Assembly: GCA_003141525.1 (NCBI GenBank)
Contig: PLML01000114.1
Location: 1,939 to 50,718 of the forward strand
Direction: 5' to 3'
DNA: 48,780 nucleotides
From: Bacteroidales bacterium
Lineage (GTDB): Bacteria; Bacteroidota; Bacteroidia; Bacteroidales; VadinHA17
Shown: one piece after another, positions 1 through 9,802 of the stretch
Numbering within the stretch: the stretch's first letter is position 1
Layout: each line of letters starts with the position of its first letter
Program-made: the position numbers and the translations under genes
The notes under the pieces: model-generated
The model's database searches: none
Told to the model about the DNA's origin: nothing
What the model saw: only the letters and a program-made list of their open reading frames with translations

Positions 1-148
1 CGACTATTTCAAGTGAGTCGTAGAAAATCTTAAAAGCAAGATTTTTCTTACCACTGAACATAAGATTATTCACAAACCTTGTTACATACGGATCTTTATA
101 TTTTGGATCCGGTAACAGAATCCTCTTCTTTGGTCTTGACTTTCTCAT
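1..148 (-). CDS. rpsG: 30S ribosomal protein S7, partial (N-terminus only, runs off window edge)
   Basis: Reverse-strand reading from the start codon at 146-148 gives MRKSRPKKRILLPDPKYKDPYVTRFVNNLMFSGKKNLAFKIFYDSLEIV, S7-like; directly downstream of rpsL. Confidence 0.9.
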   Translation of the reverse strand, partial: MRKSRPKKRILLPDPKYKDPYVTRFVNNLMFSGKKNLAFKIFYDSLEIV

Positions 149-167
149 TATCTTATTCCTTTAACTG

Positions 168-542
168 TTACTTCTTAGGCCTTTTAGTACCATATTTTGA
201 TCTTCTCTGAGTACGTCCATCAACTCCTGAAGTGTCGAGAGCACCACGAACCAGATGATAACGAACACCTGGGAGATCTTTAACCCTGCCACCTCTGATC
301 AGTACGATCGAGTGTTCCTGCAAATTATGGCCTTCTCCCGGAATATAAGCATTGACTTCTTTCTGGTTGGTCAGCCTAACCCTGGCTACCTTCCTCATGG
401 CTGAATTAGGTTTCTTTGGTGTTGTGGTGTAAACACGTACGCAAACACCCCTTCTCTGAGGACATGAATCCAGAGCAGGTGCTTTACTTTTATCTACCAG
501 TTTCTTCCTGCCTTTTCTTACTAATTGCTGAATTGTCGGCAT
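168..542 (-). CDS. rpsL: 30S ribosomal protein S12
   Basis: [12 protein letters not shown]...[21 protein letters not shown]...[23 protein letters not shown] is canonical S12. Confidence 0.98.
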   Translation of the reverse strand: MPTIQQLVRKGRKKLVDKSKAPALDSCPQRRGVCVRVYTTTPKKPNSAMRKVARVRLTNQKEVNAYIPGEGHNLQEHSIVLIRGGRVKDLPGVRYHLVRGALDTSGVDGRTQRRSKYGTKRPKK

Positions 543-588
543 ATTTCCAATTATTTTAGCATTAAATTTTACTTAAAAAAATGGCTTG

Positions 589-619
589 CAAAGGTATTGG
601 TTTTATTTTTTAATTCAAA
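589..619 (-). promoter_or_regulatory. Bacteroidota-type promoter for rpsL-rpsG (-7 TACCTTTG, -33 TTTG)
   Basis: Plus strand CAAAGGTA (589-596), then a 19-nt spacer, then CAAA (616-619); on the minus strand TTTG-N19-TACCTTTG, about 47 nt upstream of the rpsL ATG. Confidence 0.6.
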
Positions 620-907
620 ATCAAGTTGCATTATTTTATAAAACAATATATGATACCTGTATCAAAAGCCTGAATATGATAAATATTCAGGTCACTATTA
701 CGCACCCTTAAGCATGTTCAGAATCAATATATCTTACTAAAAATGTAAGTTATCAACAGGTTCCTTCCCGATCTTTCCCCATGAAAAACGTTTTGTAAAC
801 TTACTGAGAGAGAAAAAACGGTACTCCTGTATTTCAAAAAACTGCTGCAAAGGAAATAAAAAATTTGTAATTCTCGCTGCTTTCTTAAAGTGTTTTTAAA
901 AAATTAT

Positions 908-915
908 TATTTTTG
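908..915 (+). promoter_or_regulatory. Possible -7 element (TATTTTTG) for the EF-G-like gene
   Basis: Matches TAnnTTTG, about 56 nt upstream of the ATG; no clear -33 TTTG. Confidence 0.35.
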
Positions 916-970
916 TCCCCTCCAAATCATCGTATATTAAATAAGTATAACATATAATATCCAGCGAAAC

Positions 971-3127
971 ATGAAAACATTCCAGGCGGACCAGATTAAA
1001 AACATTGCCCTGTTGGGTAACTCGGGTTCAGGCAAAACAACCCTTGCAGAAGCAATGCTTTTTATTGGCGGCATTATTGAAAGAAGAGGAACAATTGAAG
1101 GAAATAATACAGTTTCAGACTATCGTCCGATCGAGCATGAAAATGGAAACTCAATCTTTTCGACAGTTCTGTATACAGAATTTCAGAATCATAAAATAAA
1201 CATTCTTGATACACCTGGACTGGATGATTTCAGTGGCGGAGTCATTTCCTCACTTTTTGCCTCCGATGCTGCGGTAATGACTATTAATGTGCAGAACGGC
1301 GTTGAAGTAGGAACCGAGATACATTTCCGTCATGCGGAAAAAGAAAACAAGCCACTTATTATTGTAATTAACGGACTGGATCACGAAAAAGCCAACTTTG
1401 AGAAGTCGCTTGAAATGCTTAAAGAAAGATTAAGCAACAATGTCATACTTATTCAGTATCCTGTCAACGAAGGAACCGGATTCAATTCTATTATCGACAT
1501 TCTTAAAATGAAAATGCTCCGGTATTCTAAAGATGGAGGAAAGGCAGAAATAGTTGATATACCAGCTGATCAGGCAGCCAGAGCTGCAGAATTGCATAGC
1601 GCCCTTGTTGAAAAAGCTGCCGAGAGTGATGAAGCTCTGATGGAACTGTTTTTTTCAAATGATTCTCTTACAGAAGACGAAATAAAAAAAGGTATTGCAA
1701 AAGGGATAAGGACAAGAGGTATGTTCCCGGTTTTATGTCTCTCTTCAAAACATAATATTGGCGTTGACCGTCTCATGGAATTTATCGCTACCGAGGCACC
1801 CTCTATTTCTGACATGCCTGCTCCGGTTAACAGCAAAGGAAATGAAGTTAAACCAAATCCTTCAGGACCGGCTTCCGTGTACGTCTTTAAATCCTCAATT
1901 GAAGAGCATATAGGTGAAATAAACTATTTCAGGGTATATTCCGGAAAAATATCCGAAAACTTAGACGTCATAAATAGCAACAATGGTACAAAAGAGCGTC
2001 TTGCCCAGCTTTATGTAAGCGCCGGGAAGAACCGGACAAGGGTACCTGAACTTCATGTAGGAGATATCGGGGCATTTGTTAAGCTTAAAAATACCAAGAC
2101 AGGGCACACGCTCAATGTCCCTGGTAACGACTGGAAATATGAAGGTGTGAAATTTCCTGAACCAAAGTACAGAACAGCAATTAAGGCTCAGAGTGAAAGT
2201 GATGATGAGAAACTTGGTGAAGCTTTAAACAAAATACACCTTGAGGATCCGACTATTGTTATTGAATACTCGAAAGAATTAAAACAGATAATTGTTCACG
2301 GGCAGGGAGAATATCATCTTAATATTATGAAATGGCATCTTGATAATATTTATAAGATACCAACAAACTTTAATGCTCCTAAGATACCTTACCGCGAGAC
2401 TATTACCAAAACCGCGCAGGCCGACTATCGTCATAAGAAACAATCAGGCGGGGCAGGTCAGTTTGGTGAGGTTCATATGATAATTGAACCTTTCGAAGAG
2501 GGCTCAAAAGAAGCGACAATGCAAAAAATCAATGGCAAGGATATTAAGATTTCGGTTCGCGACAAAGAAGAGATTGCCCTTCCCTGGGGAGGAAAACTGG
2601 TATATGTAAACAGTATTGTCGGTGGTTCTATTGATGCCCGATTTATGCCAGCAATCCTGAAAGGGATTATGGAGAAGATGGAGGTTGGCCCTCTTACCGG
2701 ATCATATGCCCGCGATATAAGAGTTTATGTATATGATGGAAAGATGCACCCGGTTGATTCAAATGAAATTTCTTTCCGTCTTGCAGGAAGAAATGCATTC
2801 AGTCAGGCTTTTAAAAATGCCGGTCCCAAGATCCTGGAACCAGTTTATGATGTTGAAATAATGGTCCCTTCCGATCGAATGGGTGATGTGATAAGCGACC
2901 TTCAGGGCAGACGTGGAATGGTTCTTGGCATGGCAAGTGAAAAACGTTTTGAAGTTATCAAAGCGAAGGTTCCCCTAGCAGAGATGAATAAGTATTCCAC
3001 TGCGCTAAGTTCTATAACAGGCGGTCGTGCAATGTATTCAATGAAATTCGCTGAATATTCACAAGTTCCTGGGGATGTACAGGAGGCTGTTATCAAGGCT
3101 TATTCTGAGGAAGAAGAAGAAGAATAG
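971..3127 (+). CDS. Elongation factor G-like protein (EF-G2 / FusA2 paralogue) with degenerate G-domain motifs
   Basis: 718 aa; P-loop-like GNSGSGKTT, DTPGLDDF in place of DTPGHVDF, NGLD in place of NKxD; domain IV motifs QSGGAGQFGEV and YDGKMHPVDSNEISF retained. Confidence 0.9.
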   Translation: MKTFQADQIKNIALLGNSGSGKTTLAEAMLFIGGIIERRGTIEGNNTVSDYRPIEHENGNSIFSTVLYTEFQNHKINILDTPGLDDFSGGVISSLFASDAAVMTINVQNGVEVGTEIHFRHAEKENKPLIIVINGLDHEKANFEKSLEMLKERLSNNVILIQYPVNEGTGFNSIIDILKMKMLRYSKDGGKAEIVDIPADQAARAAELHSALVEKAAESDEALMELFFSNDSLTEDEIKKGIAKGIRTRGMFPVLCLSSKHNIGVDRLMEFIATEAPSISDMPAPVNSKGNEVKPNPSGPASVYVFKSSIEEHIGEINYFRVYSGKISENLDVINSNNGTKERLAQLYVSAGKNRTRVPELHVGDIGAFVKLKNTKTGHTLNVPGNDWKYEGVKFPEPKYRTAIKAQSESDDEKLGEALNKIHLEDPTIVIEYSKELKQIIVHGQGEYHLNIMKWHLDNIYKIPTNFNAPKIPYRETITKTAQADYRHKKQSGGAGQFGEVHMIIEPFEEGSKEATMQKINGKDIKISVRDKEEIALPWGGKLVYVNSIVGGSIDARFMPAILKGIMEKMEVGPLTGSYARDIRVYVYDGKMHPVDSNEISFRLAGRNAFSQAFKNAGPKILEPVYDVEIMVPSDRMGDVISDLQGRRGMVLGMASEKRFEVIKAKVPLAEMNKYSTALSSITGGRAMYSMKFAEYSQVPGDVQEAVIKAYSEEEEEE

Positions 3128-3149
3128 AAAATCGTTCAGATAAATATAT

Positions 3150-3178
3150 GTAGAGACGCCCAAATTGGGCGTCTCTAC
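3150..3178. repeat. Palindromic dispersed repeat GTAGAGACGCCCAAATTGGGCGTCTCTAC, copy 1
   Basis: Perfect 14-nt arms around a central A; 27-nt core identical to 15490-15516. Confidence 0.85.
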
Positions 3179-3208
3179 TGTTATACAGATGATAGTATTA
3201 TATGCAGA

Positions 3209-3508
3209 TCAGACCATTTTTAGTATATCCCATACAAATGCCCTGATACCGACCTCATCATTAACGGCATCAATTCTTTTTACCTTATCCAGGACATTAT
3301 CCACCAGATCATCAGTGACAATTGTGAGTATGCTTTTATTTATTTCAGGCCATGCGTGCGTTCCCAGATGAGGAACACCGGTACTGGAGCCTCTGCCCTG
3401 TACATTTTCCCAAAGTGAATACCCTTTTATATTGAGCTTATCAAACAGATATTCAACTTTTTCGGTATGCGCCTGGTTGTATATTATCATTATTGCTTTC
3501 ATAATCAA
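3209..3508 (-). CDS. Small PII-like/transporter-associated protein (PG0541-like) at the end of the RND operon
   Basis: 99 aa MKAIMIIYNQAHTEKVEYLFDKLNIKGYSLWENVQGRGSSTGVPHLGTHAWPEINKSILTIVTDD; starts directly next to the RND stop codon; likely start at Met3. Confidence 0.7.
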   Translation of the reverse strand: MIMKAIMIIYNQAHTEKVEYLFDKLNIKGYSLWENVQGRGSSTGVPHLGTHAWPEINKSILTIVTDDLVDNVLDKVKRIDAVNDEVGIRAFVWDILKMV

Positions 3509-6500
3509 TTATTTATTGGATTCAATTTGTATTGTATTACCATTATCACCATTCATGAAATCAAATTCGGAATAAACGGCCAGATTTTTATTTCTCTCAC
3601 CGCGTTTTGAGAATATCGCATAAACTACAGGGACAAGTATCAGCGTAACCATTGTAGAGAAAACAAGGCCTCCGATTACGGCAACACCCATTGGGCTCCA
3701 GAGCTCTGATCCCGAACCCTTGCTCATTGCGAGAGGTAACATACCCAGAATAGTTGTTGCAGATGTCATAATTACAGGCCGCAGACGTGAACGTCCTGAA
3801 ATCGCTATAGCTTCATATAATTCATGGCCTCTTTCTCTCATCAGGTTTATGAAATCGACAAGAACGATTGCATTTTTAACCACAATACCTATAAGCATCA
3901 CTGCCCCTATACCTGATATTACACTCAGAGTAGTATTAGATAAAAACAAAGCGATTGCAACACCTGAAAATGCAAACGGTATAGAGAACATTATGATAAA
4001 AGGCATTTTAAGTGACTCAAATTGCGATGCCATGATCAGATATACCAATATGAGGCTTATCATCATCAGCATGGCAATATCCTTAAATGCATCCATCTGT
4101 TCTTTGATAGCTCCTGAGATCTGAACCATAACTCCACCGGGAAGGGATGTCTCATCAATAGCTTTCTGGACATCAACCTGTAAATCTGTCAGAGACCTCT
4201 TATAAGGTGTAAATGATACTCTTACAATGCGTTCCTTGCGTTTACGCTCAATGCTTGGGGGTGACCAGTACTCTTTTATCTGAGCAATTTCCCCAAGCCT
4301 GATTACCTGTCCCATAGGATTTGTTATGCCAATGTTCTCCACATCGGTAAGAGTGCTCCTGGCATTTTTCTTAAAACGTACTACAACATCATACTCATCA
4401 CCAAACTGACGAAGACGTGTTGCAGTAAGACCATCGATCCTGTTCTTAACGGCCGTCGATACCATAGCAGTGTTAAGTCCATTGGCAATCATCTTATTCT
4501 GGTCAAAGATTATCTGAAGTTCTGGTTTTGATTTGGCCCGGCTTATTGTAACATCCTTTGTACCCTGAATATTTTTAATCTTTTTTGCAAGCTCTTCTGC
4601 AACCAGGTTTGTTTCAGAGATATTGTATCCATAAACTTCAACATCAACTGCATTACCTCCAAAGCTGCCCATATTATCAGAGGTACTTAAAGAAAAGTTG
4701 ATAATTTCAGACATTTTTGAAAGATCGGTTCTCATCTCCTCGACAATCTCAAACACCGATTTCTTTCTCGCGTCAATCGGAGTCAGAGAAAGGCTGTAAG
4801 TTATCCTATGTGTGCCTCCGGCACTGAAGATGGATGCAAATCCACCCTGATCATCAGCTCCTGTAGAGGTTGCTATTATCTTTACTTCAGGATATTTGGT
4901 TCTTATAAGTTCATCTATTTTATCAGCAGTCTTAATTGTTTCATCAACCCTTGTGCCGGTTTGAAGATCAATTGTTGCTGAAATTCTTGACTCATCTGCC
5001 TGGGGGAAAAATTCAGTTTTAATTATTCCAAAGAGGCTCATGGAGCCGACAAAAACTACCACTGCAATAATACTAACCACCGTTTTATGATGCAGAGCCC
5101 AGCGAAGTGTTCTCTCATAAAAATTATCAAACCAGTTAAGTCCTCTCCTGATACTTCCGTCATATGTCCAGAAGGGTGCATTCTTCCTGATAGGATACCA
5201 TTTCAGCATAAGGGAGCTCAGAGTTGGAGTCAGTGTTATTGCAGCGAACACGGATGTAACAATAGTGATTGTCACTATCATACCTAGCTGTTTGAAAAGT
5301 ACTCCCATAAGTCCTTTAATAAATGTTAACGGGAAGAATACGGCAACAACGGTAAGAGTGGTTACAATAACAGCCAGCCATACCTCATTGGTTGCATAAA
5401 TTGATGCTTCTCTAGGACGGCTCCCCCTCTCAATATGCTTTGTTATGTTCTCAAGAACCACGATGGCATCATCAACCACCATCCCGATCGCTATTGACAG
5501 GGATGTGAGTGAGATAATATTTATCGAAGCCCCTGTAACAAAAAGATAAATAAAAGCCACTATTAATGAGATCGGGATTGTCAGAATGATGATAAATGTT
5601 GCCCTCCATCTTCCCAGGAAAAACAGCACTACCAGTATAACGAATATACCCGCATACATCAATGTTTCTGTAAGATTGCTGATTGATCCGGTTATGAATG
5701 ATGCACTATCAAAAAGTTTTTCAATTTTTACGTCCGGTGGTAAATCTTTCTTGAGAGTTGCCAGGGTTTTCTCAACCTCTTTGGTGACTTTAACCGTATT
5801 ACCGCCAGATTGTTTCTGGACGTACATGCTCATCCCTCTGGCACCATTAATCTTAGTATCAAGTTTCGATTCGCGTATTGTATCTCGAATTTCAGCAATA
5901 TCTTTAAGATAGACACTGTTTCCATTAAAACTGCTAATAACAAGATTCTTAACAGTTTCACTTTCAGGAAATTCACCCTGAATACGCAAAGGGTAGTCTG
6001 TTTTGCCCATTTCAAGATAACCTGCCGGCATATTCATGTTTTCGGCTCTCAATACATTTCCTATCTGTTCTATTGTAAGGTTATAGGCCTCCATTTTTCT
6101 AGGATCAACATCTATATAGACTTTTCGTCCTGGTACGCCGGCAAGTGAAACAGAACCGACACCCTCGATTCTGTTAAGGGGATTAACAACCTTCTCATCA
6201 AGTATTTTCTCAAGACCTGCATAACTCTCCTTTGCAGTTATTGCATAGAAGACAATAGGCATGAAACTTGTGCTGAATTTTATGATTGTAGGTTTATCGC
6301 AATCTTCAGGTAACACTCTCTCAGTGAAGCTGAGGGCACTCCTTATATCATTCGATGCCTCATCAAGGTTTGTTCCATATTCAAAGTTCATGAAGATAAC
6401 AGAAGTTGCATCACTTGAGGTGGATGTTATCTCTTTCAACTTACTGACTGAGTTAAGGGCATTTTCCAGGGGCCGGGTTACATTCGATTCAATATCGGAT

Positions 6501-6667
6501 GCACTCGCTCCGGAATAATTCGTATAAATAACCACAAATGGCAATTCCATTTCAGGATAAAGATCCACGGGCAATTGCGTCAGGGAATAGATCCCCATAA
6601 CCATCAGTCCGACAAATATCAGAATGGTTGTTACCGGTCTTTTTACGGAAGCACTATATATACTCAT
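3509..6667 (-). CDS. Efflux RND transporter permease (AcrB/HAE1-like)
   Basis: 1052 aa; MSIYSASVKRPVTTILIFVGLMVMGIYSL, GMVVDDAIVVLENI, FPQADESRISATIDLQTGT. Confidence 0.95.
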   Translation of the reverse strand: MSIYSASVKRPVTTILIFVGLMVMGIYSLTQLPVDLYPEMELPFVVIYTNYSGASASDIESNVTRPLENALNSVSKLKEITSTSSDATSVIFMNFEYGTNLDEASNDIRSALSFTERVLPEDCDKPTIIKFSTSFMPIVFYAITAKESYAGLEKILDEKVVNPLNRIEGVGSVSLAGVPGRKVYIDVDPRKMEAYNLTIEQIGNVLRAENMNMPAGYLEMGKTDYPLRIQGEFPESETVKNLVISSFNGNSVYLKDIAEIRDTIRESKLDTKINGARGMSMYVQKQSGGNTVKVTKEVEKTLATLKKDLPPDVKIEKLFDSASFITGSISNLTETLMYAGIFVILVVLFFLGRWRATFIIILTIPISLIVAFIYLFVTGASINIISLTSLSIAIGMVVDDAIVVLENITKHIERGSRPREASIYATNEVWLAVIVTTLTVVAVFFPLTFIKGLMGVLFKQLGMIVTITIVTSVFAAITLTPTLSSLMLKWYPIRKNAPFWTYDGSIRRGLNWFDNFYERTLRWALHHKTVVSIIAVVVFVGSMSLFGIIKTEFFPQADESRISATIDLQTGTRVDETIKTADKIDELIRTKYPEVKIIATSTGADDQGGFASIFSAGGTHRITYSLSLTPIDARKKSVFEIVEEMRTDLSKMSEIINFSLSTSDNMGSFGGNAVDVEVYGYNISETNLVAEELAKKIKNIQGTKDVTISRAKSKPELQIIFDQNKMIANGLNTAMVSTAVKNRIDGLTATRLRQFGDEYDVVVRFKKNARSTLTDVENIGITNPMGQVIRLGEIAQIKEYWSPPSIERKRKERIVRVSFTPYKRSLTDLQVDVQKAIDETSLPGGVMVQISGAIKEQMDAFKDIAMLMMISLILVYLIMASQFESLKMPFIIMFSIPFAFSGVAIALFLSNTTLSVISGIGAVMLIGIVVKNAIVLVDFINLMRERGHELYEAIAISGRSRLRPVIMTSATTILGMLPLAMSKGSGSELWSPMGVAVIGGLVFSTMVTLILVPVVYAIFSKRGERNKNLAVYSEFDFMNGDNGNTIQIESNK

Positions 6668-6692
6668 TTTTTTATAGATGAAAGTCTGATAG

Positions 6693-7757
6693 TTATTTAG
6701 TTATTTCAATTTTGTCACCATTGATCAGTTTTGCCTGTCCTTCGGTTATAAGCATATCACCTTCTTTAATATTCGAAGATATAACCTCAAGTTGGTCATC
6801 AAATCGTTTTCCTATAGTGACTTCAATTCTTTCGGCAGTGTTTGTTCTCGCAACAAATACAAATCTGATGTTGGTACCTTCCTGTACCAAAACAGTGTTT
6901 GCCGGCACAACAAATGTTTCAACTTCACCCAGATCCATTGAAACTCTTGCAAACATCCCCGGTTTCAGAAGATCATTTCTGTTAGGAAGAGCGACTTCAG
7001 TTATGAATGATCTTGTTGCTGAATTTATTGTCGGGTAAATACGAAAGACAGAACCGGTGAATGCTTCTTTTTTGTAAACATCCGCAGTAATATTTGCTTT
7101 CATCCCATTCTTAATCAAAGGAAAGTACTGTTCTGAGATATTTACATCAACTTTAAGGGGGTTAACCTGCTGAACTGTAACAACTGCTGACCTGCCTGAC
7201 TGAGTTGTGGGAGAACCTGAATAGATTTCGCCATTTTCAAAATATTTTCCTGTAACAATACCGGTGAAAGGAGCTTTTAATAAAGTATTCTGCTCCATGA
7301 ACTCCACATTCTTTTTTGTTACATCATATTGAGTCTTCATCTGGTCATACTGCTGCTGTTTGGCACTTCCGGACCTAAGAAGTGTGTCGATTCTGTTTAG
7401 ATCCTTTTCCAGGTTGCTCAACTGCAATTTTAACTGAAACAGCTGTGTTCGGTCCATAAGAAAGAGTTTATCACCTTTATTTATCCTGTCACCTACTTCA
7501 ACATATATTTTTTCTATTCTTCCGGGAGTTGAAGGAGCCATGTTTACCTCTTCGAAAGGAAGAATGGTAGCTGTATAGTCTATTGTCCTTGAAATTTTTG
7601 TTTTTGATAAAGCCATTACTTTAACCGGGATTGCAGCTTTCTCAGCCGGAGTTGCAGGACTTGTAGCTGAAGTTGCCTTATTTTTGTCTTTTGATGAACA
7701 GGATGAAATGAAAAGTCCGGTTATCAGTATTGCCAGAATAGAATTAAAGTTTTTCAT
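6693..7757 (-). CDS. Efflux RND transporter periplasmic adaptor (MFP), lipoprotein
   Basis: Lipobox LFISSCSS; lipoyl/hairpin adaptor layout; APFTGIVTGKYFENGEIYSG. Confidence 0.92.
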   Translation of the reverse strand: MKNFNSILAILITGLFISSCSSKDKNKATSATSPATPAEKAAIPVKVMALSKTKISRTIDYTATILPFEEVNMAPSTPGRIEKIYVEVGDRINKGDKLFLMDRTQLFQLKLQLSNLEKDLNRIDTLLRSGSAKQQQYDQMKTQYDVTKKNVEFMEQNTLLKAPFTGIVTGKYFENGEIYSGSPTTQSGRSAVVTVQQVNPLKVDVNISEQYFPLIKNGMKANITADVYKKEAFTGSVFRIYPTINSATRSFITEVALPNRNDLLKPGMFARVSMDLGEVETFVVPANTVLVQEGTNIRFVFVARTNTAERIEVTIGKRFDDQLEVISSNIKEGDMLITEGQAKLINGDKIEITK

Positions 7758-7790
7758 TTTTTATTGATTTGATGGTTTAGGTTCAATTAA

Positions 7791-9131
7791 TTACATGTTA
7801 TTCAATAATTTATCTAATGCGAGCTTTGTCTGAAGCAAGTTCATTAAAGAAGTTACGTAGTTATTCTCAGCCTGCAAAAAAAGAGAATTTGACTGTGTCA
7901 GGTCAAGGCTTGAAGCCATTCCCTGCTTGTATTTATTTTCCATGCTGGCATATACTCTCTTTGATACATCTACGTTGGCTTTCTGGCTTTTGTAATTCAG
8001 GTTTGCATTTACAAGATTATATCTTAGCTGCTTTTCCTGTAGAAGCAACTGTTCGGTAACCATTTCTTTTGTTGTTTTAGCTTTCTCGTAATTTATCTGC
8101 GCTTTTTTTATCTGACTGTATTTCTGGCCGCTGGCAAAAATAGGAATGGAAAGCTGAAGCCCGGTCATTGAGTTCTGGTACCATTGCTGAGTCCTGACTT
8201 TATCACCCATGCCTGTAATTCCATAACTGTAAAAACCTGCTAATGAGGGTAAAATTGATGCCTTTTGAGATTTAAGGGCAAGCGAAGACATTTTCTCCTG
8301 ATTCTCAATGAGAAGATAATTTAAGTTTTGTTTATGATCGAATTGCTGCGACAGCAGGGCTTCAATGTTTATTTCAGAAGTAAGCCCTTCAAGTGTTTCA
8401 GTCAGAACTATTTTTGTATCGGCAGTGACGCCAAGCTGGAACCTCAGAAGATTATAATTCATTTCAATAGTACGCTGCATTGAGCTTCGGGTATTTTCGA
8501 CCATTGTAACATTTGATACCATCTGGTCAACATCAGTTGATTCGGCCATACCGGCTGTAAACATTACCCTGGTTGATTTAAGAGTTTCATTAAGATTTGC
8601 AATATTGCCATCGAGTATCTGAAGGGTTTTTTCTGAGACAAGTATCAGGAAGTATGCCGAGCTGACAGACTCTTTTGTATCAAGTTCTGATTTGGATAAG
8701 TTCTGTTCACTAAGTTTTTGGGCCAGTTTTGTAGTCTCAATACCAATATAAAATGGTGCATTGTACAGCAATAAACTTGCCTGAACTGTGGCACCTGAAT
8801 TATACTGTGATCCAAAAGTAATCGGCACCTTCGTACCAGCTGGTTGCCCGAAAAATTCACCCGGCAACAGAGTGGTCATTAATTTAAGATTATCTGTAAA
8901 TGAACCGGTTGCGCTGATCTGAGGTAATCCATTTGAGATAGTCTCCCATAATGCGATCTTTGATGCCTGAACATCCATTTTTGATGTGATCACCATCTTA
9001 TTATGCTGAATTGCATATTCCTGTGCCTCTTTTAAGGAAAGTTTCAGGTCAACGTAGCTATTCTGTGCCTGTAAAATCCCTCCTATTATTAGGAATAATA
9101 GTAAAACTGTCAGAACTTCTTTCTTTTTCAT
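7791..9131 (-). CDS. TolC family outer membrane efflux protein
   Basis: Signal peptide; coiled-coil repeats; LSLKEAQEYAIQHNK; operon position. Confidence 0.92.
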   Translation of the reverse strand: MKKKEVLTVLLLFLIIGGILQAQNSYVDLKLSLKEAQEYAIQHNKMVITSKMDVQASKIALWETISNGLPQISATGSFTDNLKLMTTLLPGEFFGQPAGTKVPITFGSQYNSGATVQASLLLYNAPFYIGIETTKLAQKLSEQNLSKSELDTKESVSSAYFLILVSEKTLQILDGNIANLNETLKSTRVMFTAGMAESTDVDQMVSNVTMVENTRSSMQRTIEMNYNLLRFQLGVTADTKIVLTETLEGLTSEINIEALLSQQFDHKQNLNYLLIENQEKMSSLALKSQKASILPSLAGFYSYGITGMGDKVRTQQWYQNSMTGLQLSIPIFASGQKYSQIKKAQINYEKAKTTKEMVTEQLLLQEKQLRYNLVNANLNYKSQKANVDVSKRVYASMENKYKQGMASSLDLTQSNSLFLQAENNYVTSLMNLLQTKLALDKLLNNM

Positions 9132-9176
9132 TTCAATAATTTATTATCGATGCGAGTATAGCTTAAGTAACAGGTT

Positions 9177-9782
9177 TTAAAAGTCTTTTGCTAGCTTGTT
9201 AATAAGATCAAGACCATTGGGGGTTGAAATTCCCCTTAGGTAAATGAAGAAAATATTTCTGATTACATCGCGTCTTGAAAAGAGTTCATAAGGATAAAGG
9301 TCATTATCCATAATCGATCTCCCAAGGTTATAAAGGCAACGGTTGACCAGATCAGGATTAATTTCTTTTCTGAAGAGACCTTCCTTAATGCCTTTTTCAA
9401 TAACCTGAAAATGATTTCTGTAATCGGGCATTTCAATATTATCTGCATTCTTCATCAGTACAACGTGATGATACTTCTTCAGGTCGGACTGAAACGCAGG
9501 GCTCATGGATTGAAAATTATCTCTGTTGATTTCAAGCATTTTGAATATCGCAACAATTGAATTCTCTGACTCATCAAGAACGCGTTTTACCAGGTCCTTC
9601 TGTTGTCTGGCCATCCTTGTCAGTACCTCCATCAAGAGTTCATCTTTGTCTGAGAAGACTTCATATATTGTTCTCTTTGAAATACCAAGCTGATTTGCGA
9701 GAGAATCCATTGTTACCGATCTTATTCCATAAGTCCTGAATAATTCTGCTGCTCTTTCTATTATCCGGTCCCTGACTTCCAT
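9177..9782 (-). CDS. TetR/AcrR family transcriptional regulator
   Basis: RIIERAAELFRTYGIRSVTMDSLANQLGISKRTIYEVFSDKDELL is a TetR N-terminal HTH. Confidence 0.93.
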   Translation of the reverse strand: MEVRDRIIERAAELFRTYGIRSVTMDSLANQLGISKRTIYEVFSDKDELLMEVLTRMARQQKDLVKRVLDESENSIVAIFKMLEINRDNFQSMSPAFQSDLKKYHHVVLMKNADNIEMPDYRNHFQVIEKGIKEGLFRKEINPDLVNRCLYNLGRSIMDNDLYPYELFSRRDVIRNIFFIYLRGISTPNGLDLINKLAKDF

Positions 9783-9802
9783 AAAGATTTTAATAAACGA
9801 TA

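Noticed and set aside
543-970. Small ORF or ncRNA in the 428-bp rpsL/EF-G2 gap
   Set aside because: A/T-rich leader with promoter elements; no conserved RNA fold or coding frame visible.
1570-1836. Antisense ORF within the EF-G-like gene (also 1005-1199, 2902-3096)
   Set aside because: Shadow frames of a strongly supported CDS with no recognisable domain.
3165-3371. 68-aa plus-strand ORF after the EF-G2 gene
   Set aside because: Starts inside the palindromic repeat and is antisense to the PII-like gene; shadow ORF.
3720-4124. Plus-strand ORF of 134 aa opposite the RND pump (also 5087-5287, 5586-5912, 5810-6148, 6261-6518)
   Set aside because: Antisense frames of a conserved 1052-aa protein; no motif.
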